Program-made: the position numbers and the translations under genes
Part shown: positions 31,390-39,320 of the stretch, piece after piece
How positions within the stretch are numbered: position 1 is the stretch's first letter
Layout: each line of letters starts with the position of its first letter
Assembly: GCA_007124095.1 (NCBI GenBank)
Contig: SLFU01000082.1
Span: 1-42,964 of the forward strand
Length of the DNA: 42,964 nt
Direction of reading: 5' to 3'
From: Gemmatimonadota bacterium
GTDB lineage: Bacteria; Gemmatimonadota; Gemmatimonadetes; Longimicrobiales; Gaopeijiaceae
Notes under the pieces: generated by a model
What the model was told of the DNA's origin: nothing
The model's database searches: none
Seen by the model: the letters and a program-made list of their open reading frames with translations, nothing else

Positions 31390-32292
31390 TCAGCCTTCGA
31401 AGGTCTTCAAGTAGCGGGCCCGCGACGCGTGCCGAAGCCTCGCCAGCGCCTTTTCCTTGATCTGGCGAACCCGCTCCCGGGTGATGCCGAGGAGCGCGCC
31501 GATTTCCTCGAGGGTCATCGGCTCCTGTTCGTCCAACCCGAAATAGAGCCGAAGCACCTTCGCCTCCCGTTCCTTCAGGGAAGCGAGCGCTCGATCGACG
31601 GTGTCCTTCAGGGCGTGATCGAACGCTCGATCCTCCGGCATGGGAGAGTAACGGTCCGGAAGGTAATCGAGAAGGCGGTTGTCCTCCCCCGGTGCAATGG
31701 GAGCGTCGAGGGAGAGGTGGGATTGAGAGATCGCGAGGGTCGAGGCGACCTCCTCCCGGGAGAGATCGAGATCCGTGGCGATCTCGTTGACGGTGGGCTC
31801 CCGTCCGAGCTCCTGGAGAAGGACCGAGGAGCGGCGGCCAATCCGGTGAAGGGCTCCGGCCCGGTTCAGGGGAACGCGGACCACGCGGCTCTGTTCGGCC
31901 AGCGCCTGCAGGATCGCCTGCCGAATCCACCACACCGCGTAGGAGATGAACTTGATCCCCTTCGTCTCGTCGAATTTGTGCGCGGCCCGGATCAGCCCGA
32001 CGTTTCCCTCGTTGATGAGGTCGGGGAGCGCGACGCCCTGGTTCTGGTAGCGCTTCGCCACCGAGACCACGAAGCGGAGGTTGGAGCGGACGAGCTTGTC
32101 GAGCGCCTCCGCGTCCCCTTTGCGGATGCCTCGGGCAAGGCGCGCCTCCTCCTCGCGGTCGATCAGCGGGTAGCGGCTGATCTCCTTGAGGTACTGGTCG
32201 AGGGAGCCGTCCCTGCCGACTCTTCGGCTAGGCGAGAAGCTCATCGGAGCGCCACGCGAGCCCGAGTCGTCCAGTGCGGGAGACCTGGTCAC
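31390..32292 (-). CDS. RpoD/SigA-family RNA polymerase sigma factor, short type
   Basis: A sigma70-family factor of 300 residues with regions 1.2 to 4: SLDQYLKEISRYPLI (1.2), LRFVVSVAKRYQNQGV and DLINEGNVGLIRAAHKFD (2.1-2.2), FISYAVWWIRQAILQALAEQSR (2.3-2.4, the longest conserved block), region 3, and LREREAKVLRLYFGL-like plus TLEEIGALLGITRERVRQI (4.2). Region 1.1 is missing, as in the main sigma factor of Bacteroidetes and relatives, so it may be the primary factor here; a group 2 factor is the alternative. The GTG at 32292 is chosen because AGGAGG (32301-32306) is 8 nt upstream. lepB lies upstream. Confidence 0.92.
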   Translation of the reverse strand: MTRSPALDDSGSRGAPMSFSPSRRVGRDGSLDQYLKEISRYPLIDREEEARLARGIRKGDAEALDKLVRSNLRFVVSVAKRYQNQGVALPDLINEGNVGLIRAAHKFDETKGIKFISYAVWWIRQAILQALAEQSRVVRVPLNRAGALHRIGRRSSVLLQELGREPTVNEIATDLDLSREEVASTLAISQSHLSLDAPIAPGEDNRLLDYLPDRYSPMPEDRAFDHALKDTVDRALASLKEREAKVLRLYFGLDEQEPMTLEEIGALLGITRERVRQIKEKALARLRHASRARYLKTFEG

Positions 32293-32300
32293 GAGCCTTT

Positions 32301-32306
32301 CCTCCT
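32301..32306 (-). promoter_or_regulatory. Ribosome-binding site deciding the sigma factor start
   Basis: A consensus AGGAGG on the minus strand, 8 nt before the GTG at 32292. An upstream in-frame ATG at 32343 and a downstream one at 32244 lack such a site. Confidence 0.75.
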
Positions 32307-32331
32307 GTCTGGAAACCCCGCCGGAGGAGTC

Positions 32332-32360
32332 ATCATTGAGCATGAGAGGGCATCGCGCAA
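32332..32360 (-). promoter_or_regulatory. Candidate promoter for the sigma factor gene
   Basis: On the minus strand TTGCGC (32360-32355), 17-bp spacer, AATGAT (32337-32332). Spacing is optimal; the -35 keeps TTG and the -10 matches four of six. The start near 32325 gives a leader of about 33 nt that includes the AGGAGG site. It lies in the 167-bp gap after lepB. Confidence 0.4.
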
Positions 32361-32459
32361 CACCCCCCCCTTTCCGGCGCCGCGAATTGGGCGCCCGGAA
32401 TCATCTCGTACGTCCGAGCCCTCCCTGCTTGCGCCCGAACCATCCCACCGAGACGAAGA

Positions 32460-33281
32460 TCACCGGATGCGTCCCCCGATGCGGCCCCAGCGAACCTCCT
32501 GGAACCAGGAGCCCAGTCCCGCCTGGCCCGGTTCAGAGGAGTAGTAGACCCGCCACGGCCTCCCCTTGATCTTCTCCCGATCGACCAGGCCCCAGTACCG
32601 GGAATCCTCGGAGTTGTCCCGATTGTCCCCGAGCATGAAGAAGCTGCCCCCGGGGATGACCAGCGGCCCCCAGTTGTCCCTGGAGGGCCGGTAGCGCCGG
32701 GTGGCGACGGGGTTCTTCAGGAACTCGTTCTGCCAGGACATCCCCGGATGCACCGTATCTCCATCCCAGTCATGATGGCTGGTGTACGGTTCGTAGAGCT
32801 CCTCCCCATTCAGGTAGAGGAGCTTGTTGCGCATCTCGAGGGTGTCGCCCGGAAGGCCCACCAGCCGCTTCACGTAGTGCTTCCCCGGGTCGTGGGGGGG
32901 ATGGAAGACCACTACCTCGCCCCGCTCCGGGATCGCGAGCGCGGGCAGGGTGATCCCGACCCCCGGGATCTCGGCCCCGTAGACCGCCTTGTTGACCAGG
33001 AGGAAGTCCCCGGCGAGGAGCGTCCCCTCCATTGAGGTCGTGGGAATCTTGAAGGCCTCCACCACGAAGGCGCGCACCACGAAGAGGAGAACCAGGAGGA
33101 GGCCGACGGAGCGAACCAGCTCGAAGACCGACCGCCACCAGCCCCCCGTCCGCGCCGGGCCCACGGATGGGTCGGAGGCGGGCGCCTGGCCGGAGTGGGA
33201 CGCATCGGAGCGGGACCCGCCGAAGTCCGACGACTCGGGGATCCCCTCGTTCGTGGGGTCCATCTCTTCGGGTGGCATCAT
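32460..33281 (-). CDS. lepB: Signal peptidase I
   Basis: LepB removes signal peptides from exported proteins at the outer face of the inner membrane. The 273-residue protein has a Pro/Ser/Asp-rich cytoplasmic N-terminus of about 47 residues, one membrane segment (about 51-74), and the Ser/Lys dyad: Ser83 (IPTTSMEGTL) and Lys138 (YVKRLVGLPGD), plus the GDNRDNSEDSRYWG box. The ATG at 33281 has GGAG 5 nt upstream. The exported phospholipase, lipoproteins and CHRD protein in this window would need it or its lipoprotein counterpart. Confidence 0.96.
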   Translation of the reverse strand: MMPPEEMDPTNEGIPESSDFGGSRSDASHSGQAPASDPSVGPARTGGWWRSVFELVRSVGLLLVLLFVVRAFVVEAFKIPTTSMEGTLLAGDFLLVNKAVYGAEIPGVGITLPALAIPERGEVVVFHPPHDPGKHYVKRLVGLPGDTLEMRNKLLYLNGEELYEPYTSHHDWDGDTVHPGMSWQNEFLKNPVATRRYRPSRDNWGPLVIPGGSFFMLGDNRDNSEDSRYWGLVDREKIKGRPWRVYYSSEPGQAGLGSWFQEVRWGRIGGRIR

Positions 33282-33334
33282 CTAGGCTCCGCTGATTCGG
33301 GAACACACCGGTCCGGCCAGGGCCGCGCGGCCCA

Positions 33335-33436
33335 AGGCCCTGGGGAGGCCCTGAAAGGCCCTATGGGAGGGGCCCTATGGGGAGCCCCTACGGGGAGCCC
33401 TGGGGGAGGCCCTGGATTGGAGGCCGAGGCCCTGGA
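33335..33436. repeat. Non-coding cluster of GGCCCT-type repeats
   Basis: The gap 33282-33491 contains about nine degenerate copies of GGCCCTnnGGGGA, spaced 8-15 bp (for example near 33337, 33348, 33357, 33372, 33384, 33397, 33410 and 33430). Several contain the GGGCCC palindrome. No protein-like frame uses it. Its role is unknown; Rho-dependent termination is possible because the minus-strand transcript is C-rich. Confidence 0.75.
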
Positions 33437-33491
33437 ACCGACAACGGCTCTTTCGCTACCCGCATCGGACGAGCCGGGTTCCTCCCGGGAG

Positions 33492-34853
33492 TCATTCGTC
33501 TCGCGCGAGCCCGTGCTTGTCCATCTTCTTGTAGAGGTTCGATCGGGGCATGTCCAGGACCCGGGCGGTCTCGGAGACGTTCCAATCCTGCTCCCGCAGC
33601 TTCCGGAGGAGGAACACCCGCTCCATCTGCTCCTTGAAGTCCGCGTAGCTCTCCGACCGGAAGAGCTCGGCGCCCAACTGGTCCGCCTCCACCTTCGGGG
33701 AGGTCATCTGCTCGACGTCCTCTTCGGTGATCTCGGGGCCCGACGAGAGGACGAAGAGGCGCTCCACCGCGTTTCTCAGCTCACGCACGTTCCCGGGCCA
33801 ATCCATCTCCCGCAGGCGATCCACGGCTTCGGGCGTGAACTCCCGTGGCTCGAAGCCGTCCCTGGACACCATCAGGGCGGCAAAATGCCGGGCCAGCATC
33901 GGAATGTCGTCGCGCCGATCCCGGAGGGGAGGCAGGTGGATCGGGACCACGTTGAGCCGGTAGAAGAGGTCCTCGCGGAGCCGCCCGGCCTCGATCTCCG
34001 CTTCCGGGTCCTTGTTCGTGGCGGAGACCACCCGCACGTCCACCCGCCGGGATCTCTGGCCCCCGACCCGGGTCACCGTCCCCTCCTGAAGCGCCCGGAG
34101 CACCTTGGCCTGCGCGGGGAGGGCCATGTCGCCCACCTCATCCAGGAAGAGGGTGCCCTCGTGCGCCTGCTCGAATTTTCCGATCCGATCCTCGATCGCC
34201 CCGGTGAAGGATCCCTTCACATGTCCGAAGAGCTCGGATTCGATCAGCTCGGAGGGGATCGCGGCGCAGTTCACCTCCACGAAGGACCGGTGCGCCCGGC
34301 GCGAGAGCCGGTGCACGGCCCGAGCCACCAGCTCCTTGCCCGTCCCGTTCTCTCCGGTGATCAGGACGCGCGCATCGGTGGGAGCCACCCGCTCCACCCG
34401 CTCCAGGACCTTTCGGATCTCGTCCGACTGCCCGACGATCTCGTGCCGGGTCTCGATCTCCGAGCGGAGCTGGGCGACGGAGGCGGAGAGGCCCTTGACC
34501 TCGAGCGCATTTCGAAGGGTGACGAGGAGCCGATCGGAGTCGAGGGGTTTTTCCAGAAAGTCGTAGGCTCCCCGGCGGGTCGCCTCGACGGCGGTGTCGA
34601 TCGTGCCGTGGCCGGAAATCATGACCACCTGCGCGTCCGGCGCCTTCTCCTTCAGGCGAAGGAGCGCCTCCAGCCCGTCCATCTCCCGCATCTTCACATC
34701 GAGGAAGATGACTTCGGGAGACTCCTCCTCCACGGCCAGGAGGGCCGCCGGTCCGGAGGCGGCCTCCCGGACCTCGTGCCCTTCGTACTCGAAGAGCTGG
34801 CGAAGGACCTCCCGGATGGATTCCTCGTCGTCGACGATGAGGAGTCGTGCCAT
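33492..34853 (-). CDS. Sigma54-dependent response regulator, NtrC/NtrX type
   Basis: A 453-residue activator of sigma54 promoters. Receiver domain (1-115) with phosphoacceptor Asp52 (VIFLDVKM) and Lys near 104; AAA+ domain (about 140-370) with Walker A GENGTGKE, the sigma54-contact loop GSFTGA in place of GAFTGA, and LFLDEVGDM; Fis-type helix-turn-helix at the end (VSETARVLDMPRSNLYKKM). The Asn in Walker A recalls NtrX. No partner kinase is present; the neighbouring genes are lepB and an anchored protein. The ATG at 34853 has no clear ribosome-binding site. Confidence 0.93.
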   Translation of the reverse strand: MARLLIVDDEESIREVLRQLFEYEGHEVREAASGPAALLAVEEESPEVIFLDVKMREMDGLEALLRLKEKAPDAQVVMISGHGTIDTAVEATRRGAYDFLEKPLDSDRLLVTLRNALEVKGLSASVAQLRSEIETRHEIVGQSDEIRKVLERVERVAPTDARVLITGENGTGKELVARAVHRLSRRAHRSFVEVNCAAIPSELIESELFGHVKGSFTGAIEDRIGKFEQAHEGTLFLDEVGDMALPAQAKVLRALQEGTVTRVGGQRSRRVDVRVVSATNKDPEAEIEAGRLREDLFYRLNVVPIHLPPLRDRRDDIPMLARHFAALMVSRDGFEPREFTPEAVDRLREMDWPGNVRELRNAVERLFVLSSGPEITEEDVEQMTSPKVEADQLGAELFRSESYADFKEQMERVFLLRKLREQDWNVSETARVLDMPRSNLYKKMDKHGLARDE

Positions 34854-34888
34854 GTGTGCCGGATCGGAGGAGGGTGGGAGACTTGAGC

Positions 34889-35530
34889 TCAGGAGTGACC
34901 GGTGACGACCAGACGGTCCCCGTCAATGTAGGCGGAGCGAACGCCGGTCGGTAGCGGGACCCGGAGCGCCTCGGGCGGCAGCTCGCCCCGCTCCGTGGGA
35001 TCGAGGGAGTGGAGGATTCCGGCGTACATGGCTCGCGGGAGGGGAATCCCGGCGGCATCGATGCGGCGGACGAGGAAGATCGCTTCCCCGTCCTCGACGG
35101 TCAGGAGGGCACCGCGAAGCTCGATCGGCACCGGATCTGGGAGGATGGCACGGACCCGCTCCAGCTCCGGTATGGAAGGAAGGTGCGAGAGCGCCACCCT
35201 CATCCCCAGCCGCAGCTCCCCCTCCTCGAGGCGCACGGAGGCGCCTTCCGTGCCCTCCGGAAGGTGGTCCGAGAGCGCGTGTTCGAGAACGCTCTGGAGC
35301 TCCACGGTCGTGAAGCTCACTTCCTCGACCTCCCCGTCAACGAGGGTCCGGTAGCGCTCGAGCACGTCCGCGGCGACCGCCTCCCGGAAGACCTCTTCCT
35401 CCGTCCCGGCAGAACCGTCCCTCACCCAATCCCACAGCTCGGGCCCCCTCGTCCAGGCCAGCACGAGGATCGCCACGAGACCGAGGAGAGCCAGCATCCT
35501 CCCCACACACCCCAACAGGGAAGCCCCCAC
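34889..35530 (-). CDS. Membrane-anchored protein of unknown function
   Basis: A 213-residue protein with one N-terminal membrane segment (about 8-26: CVGRMLALLGLVAILVLAW) and the rest probably outside the membrane. I do not recognise a family. The body alternates short strands with acidic segments and has no Cys beyond the first. The GTG at 35530 lies 3 bp after the thpR stop and the gene ends 35 bp before the sigma54 regulator, so it is likely cotranscribed with both. A periplasmic sensor or a DUF2993-like lipid-binding fold are guesses only. Confidence 0.65.
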   Translation of the reverse strand: MGASLLGCVGRMLALLGLVAILVLAWTRGPELWDWVRDGSAGTEEEVFREAVAADVLERYRTLVDGEVEEVSFTTVELQSVLEHALSDHLPEGTEGASVRLEEGELRLGMRVALSHLPSIPELERVRAILPDPVPIELRGALLTVEDGEAIFLVRRIDAAGIPLPRAMYAGILHSLDPTERGELPPEALRVPLPTGVRSAYIDGDRLVVTGHS

Positions 35531-35533
35531 CTC

Positions 35534-36139
35534 CTATCCCTCCTTTCCTCGGGCCTTCCCTCGCGCCTTCCCTGCGACCTTCATCGGGCATCCGCTGAGG
35601 AGCTGGTAGCGGCGCCCCTTCTTCGCCTTCGCCAACTGGCTGCGCATGATGTCCACCGTCTCGAGCTCCACGCGCCCCTCGTAGTCGAGATCCGCGGAGA
35701 GCTCGTCCAGGCCCCGAAACACCCCCGCTCCCCGGTTCTTCTCGGTGCGCCCCAAGGTGATATGGGGATGGAAGGCGCGGGTCTCCCGCTCGAACCCATG
35801 GTGCGCGAGGCCCCACTCGAGGTCCTGCTTCAGGCACCGGAGGGCGGGGGTGGGATCCACCCCGATCCAGAGGACGTTGGGCCGGCGGATCGTGGGAAAG
35901 GCGCCGAAGCCCCGGATGGTCAGGGGGAAGGCCTCGGTGGCGGCCGCGATCCGCGAGACCACCTGCTCCACCACGGGGAGCTTCTCGGGCCGCACCTCAC
36001 CCAGGAACTTGAGGGTGAGATGATACGCGGCGGATTCCAACCAGCGCACCGGGAACCCTTGGTCTCGGAGGGGCTCGGCCGCGGCATGGATACGAGCCTG
36101 CTCCTGCTCCGGAAGATTCAGGGCGATGAAAAGTCGCAT
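35534..36139 (-). CDS. thpR: RNA 2',3'-cyclic phosphodiesterase (ThpR, LigT family)
   Basis: A 2H phosphoesterase that opens 2',3'-cyclic phosphate ends of RNA, once called 2'-5' RNA ligase. The 201-residue protein has the two hallmark HxTx motifs: His40-Leu-Thr (YHLTLKFLGEV) and His126-Ile-Thr (HPHITLGR). The start MRLFIALNLPE is typical. The C-terminus is Lys/Arg-rich (GKARGKARGKEG), longer than usual and possibly a nucleic-acid contact. Partners and role in vivo are not clear from context. Confidence 0.93.
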   Translation of the reverse strand: MRLFIALNLPEQEQARIHAAAEPLRDQGFPVRWLESAAYHLTLKFLGEVRPEKLPVVEQVVSRIAAATEAFPLTIRGFGAFPTIRRPNVLWIGVDPTPALRCLKQDLEWGLAHHGFERETRAFHPHITLGRTEKNRGAGVFRGLDELSADLDYEGRVELETVDIMRSQLAKAKKGRRYQLLSGCPMKVAGKARGKARGKEG

Positions 36140-36196
36140 AGGGGCGGTGATCGCAGGTGCCGGATTCGGGTGAGCGGCGAATGAGGGGCCGAAGGG

Positions 36197-37369
36197 TCAG
36201 GCTTTCGAGGGCTGACTGGACGGTACCCGGGCGGCTCCGGTGATGGCTTCCAGGCCGGCCAGCGCCTGGTCGACATCCTCCTTTGTGGACGCCCACCCGA
36301 GCGAGAAACGGAGCGCTCCATTCTCCTGCGTACCCAGGAGCCTGTGTGCCTCGGGGGCACAGTGGAGCCCGGTCCGCACGAAGACCCCGGACTCCTCCTG
36401 CAGGCGGCGGCCCAGAGTCGCCGGGTCGGTGGTGTCGCAGATGATGGTGACGATCCCGGTTCCGTCGGGTGCCGCCGGGGAGAGGACCCGGACCGTCGGC
36501 ATCTGTTCCAGGCCGTCCCGCAGTCGGGCCTTGAGCTCGTTCACCCGGGCGTGGAGAGGCTCCACCCCCTCCTCGAGGACGAACTCGATGCCGGCGAGCA
36601 GGCCGGCGATCCCCGGAACGTTGGGCGTGCCCGCCTCCAGGCGGTCGGGCATCTGGTCGGGCATCTCGCGCAACCTGGAATCCCCCCCGGTTCCACCGGT
36701 GAGGAGCGGGGGCAGCTCCACCCCTTCCCGCACCCAGAGCGCTCCGGTCCCCTGCGGGCCGAGCAGACCCTTGTGGCCGGTGATCGCCACCAGGTCGGCG
36801 CCCTCCTCGGCGGGATTGCAGGGGAGGTGGCCGGCCGACTGGGCCGCGTCCACGAGGACGAGCGCCCCCGCCTCGTGCGCCATCCCCGCCAGCTCCCGGA
36901 GGGGGAGCCGCGTCCCGAGAATGTTGGAGATCTCGTTCACGACCAGGAGCTTCGCCCCCTCGAGCGACCGCCGCGTGGCGTCGAGGTCCAGGGAGCCATC
37001 GGAGGCCCCGGGAGCCACGCGGACCTCGACCCCGCGGGTCCGCGAGAGGGAGTGGACCGTGCGCAGCACCGCGTTGTGATCGAAGGGCGTCGTGACGACC
37101 GCGTCGCCGGGGGTGAGGAGGCCGCGCAGCGCCGTGTTCAAGGCGTGGGTCGCATTGAACATGAAGGCGATCCGGCCCGGATCGCCGGGAAGGTTCAGAA
37201 GCTGGGCCATGCGGCGCCGACATCGGAAACAGATGCGGCCGGCCTCGACCGACCGCTCGTGTCCGCCGCGGCCGGGAGAGGCCCCGACCTCGGTCAAGAA
37301 CCGCTGAACCGCACGCCCGACGGCATCGGGCCGCACGGCGGAGGTCGCGGCATAGTCCAGGTAGTGCAT
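36197..37369 (-). CDS. Cysteine desulfurase-like class V aminotransferase
   Basis: A 390-residue PLP enzyme of the NifS/SufS superfamily, which take sulfur from cysteine. From the ATG at 37369: MHYLDYAATSAVRP start, the PLP-contact Asp174 and Gln177 (VDAAQSAGH), PLP Lys200 (ITGHKGLLGPQGTG), and the active-site loop Cys in RTGLHCAPEAH. It best resembles the family of unassigned cysteine desulfurases that start in this way. No scaffold or acceptor gene lies next to it, so its sulfur target is unknown. An ATG at 37402 would add 11 residues but has no ribosome-binding site; AGGAG lies 11 nt before 37369. Confidence 0.88.
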   Translation of the reverse strand: MHYLDYAATSAVRPDAVGRAVQRFLTEVGASPGRGGHERSVEAGRICFRCRRRMAQLLNLPGDPGRIAFMFNATHALNTALRGLLTPGDAVVTTPFDHNAVLRTVHSLSRTRGVEVRVAPGASDGSLDLDATRRSLEGAKLLVVNEISNILGTRLPLRELAGMAHEAGALVLVDAAQSAGHLPCNPAEEGADLVAITGHKGLLGPQGTGALWVREGVELPPLLTGGTGGDSRLREMPDQMPDRLEAGTPNVPGIAGLLAGIEFVLEEGVEPLHARVNELKARLRDGLEQMPTVRVLSPAAPDGTGIVTIICDTTDPATLGRRLQEESGVFVRTGLHCAPEAHRLLGTQENGALRFSLGWASTKEDVDQALAGLEAITGAARVPSSQPSKA

Positions 37370-37439
37370 CTCCAGGGGCTCTCCTCGAGCGAAGCTCGGC
37401 ATCGCCTACGGCGAGGGGCCGGGTACGAAGGACACACCG

Positions 37440-38456
37440 CTACGAACCCTCCTCCGACCGCCCTGGTTCCATTCCGGACGGCCACGGCGCCCGGATCTCC
37501 GCCTTGCCTTCGAGGAGGTTCGTGTAGATCCGGCGCGTCGGGTAGGCCAGGTCCACCTGCGGGCTCCGCCGGAATTCGTCGAGGATCGATTCCCACAGCG
37601 CCTCCGCCAGACCCCTCCGCTGCCGGACCGGCGCGAGGATCCGGATGGTGAGCAGCACGCCGCTCTCCATTACGGAGGTGTAGACCTTCGGCGTGAGCTT
37701 TCCCCGGTAGATCAGGAACTTTCTGGATGCCTGGCGAATCCGGTCCTCGGCGTCCCGGAGAATCGGGTCGGCGTGCTCCCGGGCCGCCGTCTCGAGGATA
37801 CGCTTGGCTTCCCGCCAGTCGCTCTCGAAGGTTACGAGCACCGGGATCTCGTGCCACAGGTACGGGAACTCGGCCGTGTAGTTGCTGAGGGGGTCGGAGA
37901 AGACGCGGGAGTTGGGAATGTGGATGACCCGGCCCGTACTCTGGTCGGCGTCCACCCAGTTTCCAATCTCCAGGAGGGTGAACTGGAAGAGTCGGATGTC
38001 GACTACGTCGCCCCGATGTTCCCCCACCTGAATGCGATCGCCCACCACGAAGGGGTGCCTGAGGAGGATGAACCCCCACCCCGCCATGTTCGCCACCAGG
38101 TCGCGGAGCGCGATGGCCAACCCGGCGCTGAGGAGCCCGAGGAAGGTCCCCATGTTGCGGATCGCCTCCAGCCAGATCTGCCCCAGGAGGAGGACGATGA
38201 AGACGAAGGCGACGTAGCCGGAGGTCTTGGACCACTGGTAGCGTACCTTGGGGTCCTGAAGGCGTCCCTCCGCCAGACGAAGGACGAGGCGGCGGATAAG
38301 CCAGACCGCGAAGAGGGCGAGCGCGGAGAGGAGAAACTTCCCCTGAATCTCGGGATCGAGCCCCAGCAAGGATTGGCCTCGCTCGGTGATGGCGCCCCAG
38401 AACCCACCGGTCCCGGGGGAATCCGCTCCTCCTTCCTGGCTCGGGCTGAGGCTCAT
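37440..38456 (-). CDS. MscS-family mechanosensitive channel
   Basis: A 338-residue small-conductance mechanosensitive channel-type protein that releases solutes on osmotic downshock. Membrane segments at about 38-60, 80-100 and 103-128; the last is the Gly/Ala-rich pore helix (LLSAGLAIALRDLVANMAGW), followed by the beta domain (GDRIQVGEHRGDV) and the C-terminal alpha/beta domain. Three segments match the simple MscS type. It stands alone on the minus strand, divergent from the CHRD gene. AAGGAG upstream of the ATG is rather far (about 13 nt), so the start is moderately secure. Confidence 0.92.
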   Translation of the reverse strand: MSLSPSQEGGADSPGTGGFWGAITERGQSLLGLDPEIQGKFLLSALALFAVWLIRRLVLRLAEGRLQDPKVRYQWSKTSGYVAFVFIVLLLGQIWLEAIRNMGTFLGLLSAGLAIALRDLVANMAGWGFILLRHPFVVGDRIQVGEHRGDVVDIRLFQFTLLEIGNWVDADQSTGRVIHIPNSRVFSDPLSNYTAEFPYLWHEIPVLVTFESDWREAKRILETAAREHADPILRDAEDRIRQASRKFLIYRGKLTPKVYTSVMESGVLLTIRILAPVRQRRGLAEALWESILDEFRRSPQVDLAYPTRRIYTNLLEGKAEIRAPWPSGMEPGRSEEGS

Positions 38457-38581
38457 CGGCGACCACTATCTCCTTCGGAGCGCGGGGTGGAGGCACGGGG
38501 CCGCCGGCAGCGGTCCATGCGACCCATTTCGCAAAGTAGCGAATCCGGGGTGCCCGAACACTTCCCGGCGCCCAAAATCCT

Positions 38582-38610
38582 TTGCTCTCCCACCGGTCGT
38601 GTCGTACGTT
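38582..38610 (+). promoter_or_regulatory. Weak promoter candidate for the CHRD gene
   Basis: TTGCTC (38582-38587), 17-bp spacer, TACGTT (38605-38610); start near 38617, about 58 nt before the CHRD start. The match is modest but spacing is optimal. The rest of the 218-bp divergent gap 38457-38674 shows no other clear element. Confidence 0.3.
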
Positions 38611-38664
38611 GCCCTACAGACCCCCACAGGATTGTCGAGTCCGGCATCCTGGGCCTCACAGACC

Positions 38665-38670
38665 GGAGGT
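38665..38670 (+). promoter_or_regulatory. Consensus ribosome-binding site of the CHRD gene
   Basis: GGAGGT, 4 nt before the ATG at 38675. It fixes this start against longer upstream reading of the same frame. Confidence 0.8.
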
Positions 38671-38674
38671 GACC

Positions 38675-39268
38675 ATGCGTGCGGTCCGAGTCTTCCTCGT
38701 GCTCTCCCTTCCCCTCGCCGTGGCGGTCGCCTGCTCCGGGGATTCCGACCTCATCGCTCCCCCGGAAGACCCCCTCTTCCAGGGCTCGCCCGGGTCCGGA
38801 CCCGTCGGCCAACTCCAGACCTTCGTCGCCCCGCACAGCGGGGACCAGGAGGTCGCGGATGTTCCCGTCGTGACACGCGCGCGGGGCCAGGCCGTCTTTC
38901 AACTGAACAAGGAAGGCACCGAGCTCCGCTACCGGCTGATCGTCGCGAACATCGAGAATGTGCTGCAGGCGCACATCCACTGCGGGGCCGCCGGAGTGAA
39001 CGGGCCGGTGGTCGCCTTTCTATATCCCGACGGTCCGCCCGCCGTGTTGATTCCCGGGCGGCTGAACGGGATTCTGGCGACGGGTGTGATCACCGCCGAC
39101 GACGTCATCGCAAGGCCTGACTCCGAGGCATGCCCGGGCGGGGTGGCCAACTTCGATGAGCTCGTCGAGAAGCTGAGGACCGGTGGCGCGTACTCGAACG
39201 TGCACACCGAGCAGTACCCGCCGGGCGAGATCCGGGGACAGATCCGGGCCGGGGGGCCGCATCACTGA
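38675..39268 (+). CDS. CHRD-domain lipoprotein
   Basis: A 197-residue exported protein with a signal ending LAVAVAC, lipidation Cys at 20, then a Gly/Pro-rich linker and a CHRD domain (about 50-195), named from chordin. The domain's marks are HIHCGAAGVNGPVV and NVHTEQYPPGEIRGQI; the two His-rich corners are typical. CHRD proteins are common in many bacteria and their role is unknown. The gene stands alone. It has two further Cys (in HIHCG and EACPG), which could form a disulfide. Confidence 0.88.
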   Translation: MRAVRVFLVLSLPLAVAVACSGDSDLIAPPEDPLFQGSPGSGPVGQLQTFVAPHSGDQEVADVPVVTRARGQAVFQLNKEGTELRYRLIVANIENVLQAHIHCGAAGVNGPVVAFLYPDGPPAVLIPGRLNGILATGVITADDVIARPDSEACPGGVANFDELVEKLRTGGAYSNVHTEQYPPGEIRGQIRAGGPHH

Positions 39269-39320
39269 CGGCCAAGCGGCCGGTGGCGGGAGTTGGAGCC
39301 TCACGGTCGCCTGAATCGCC

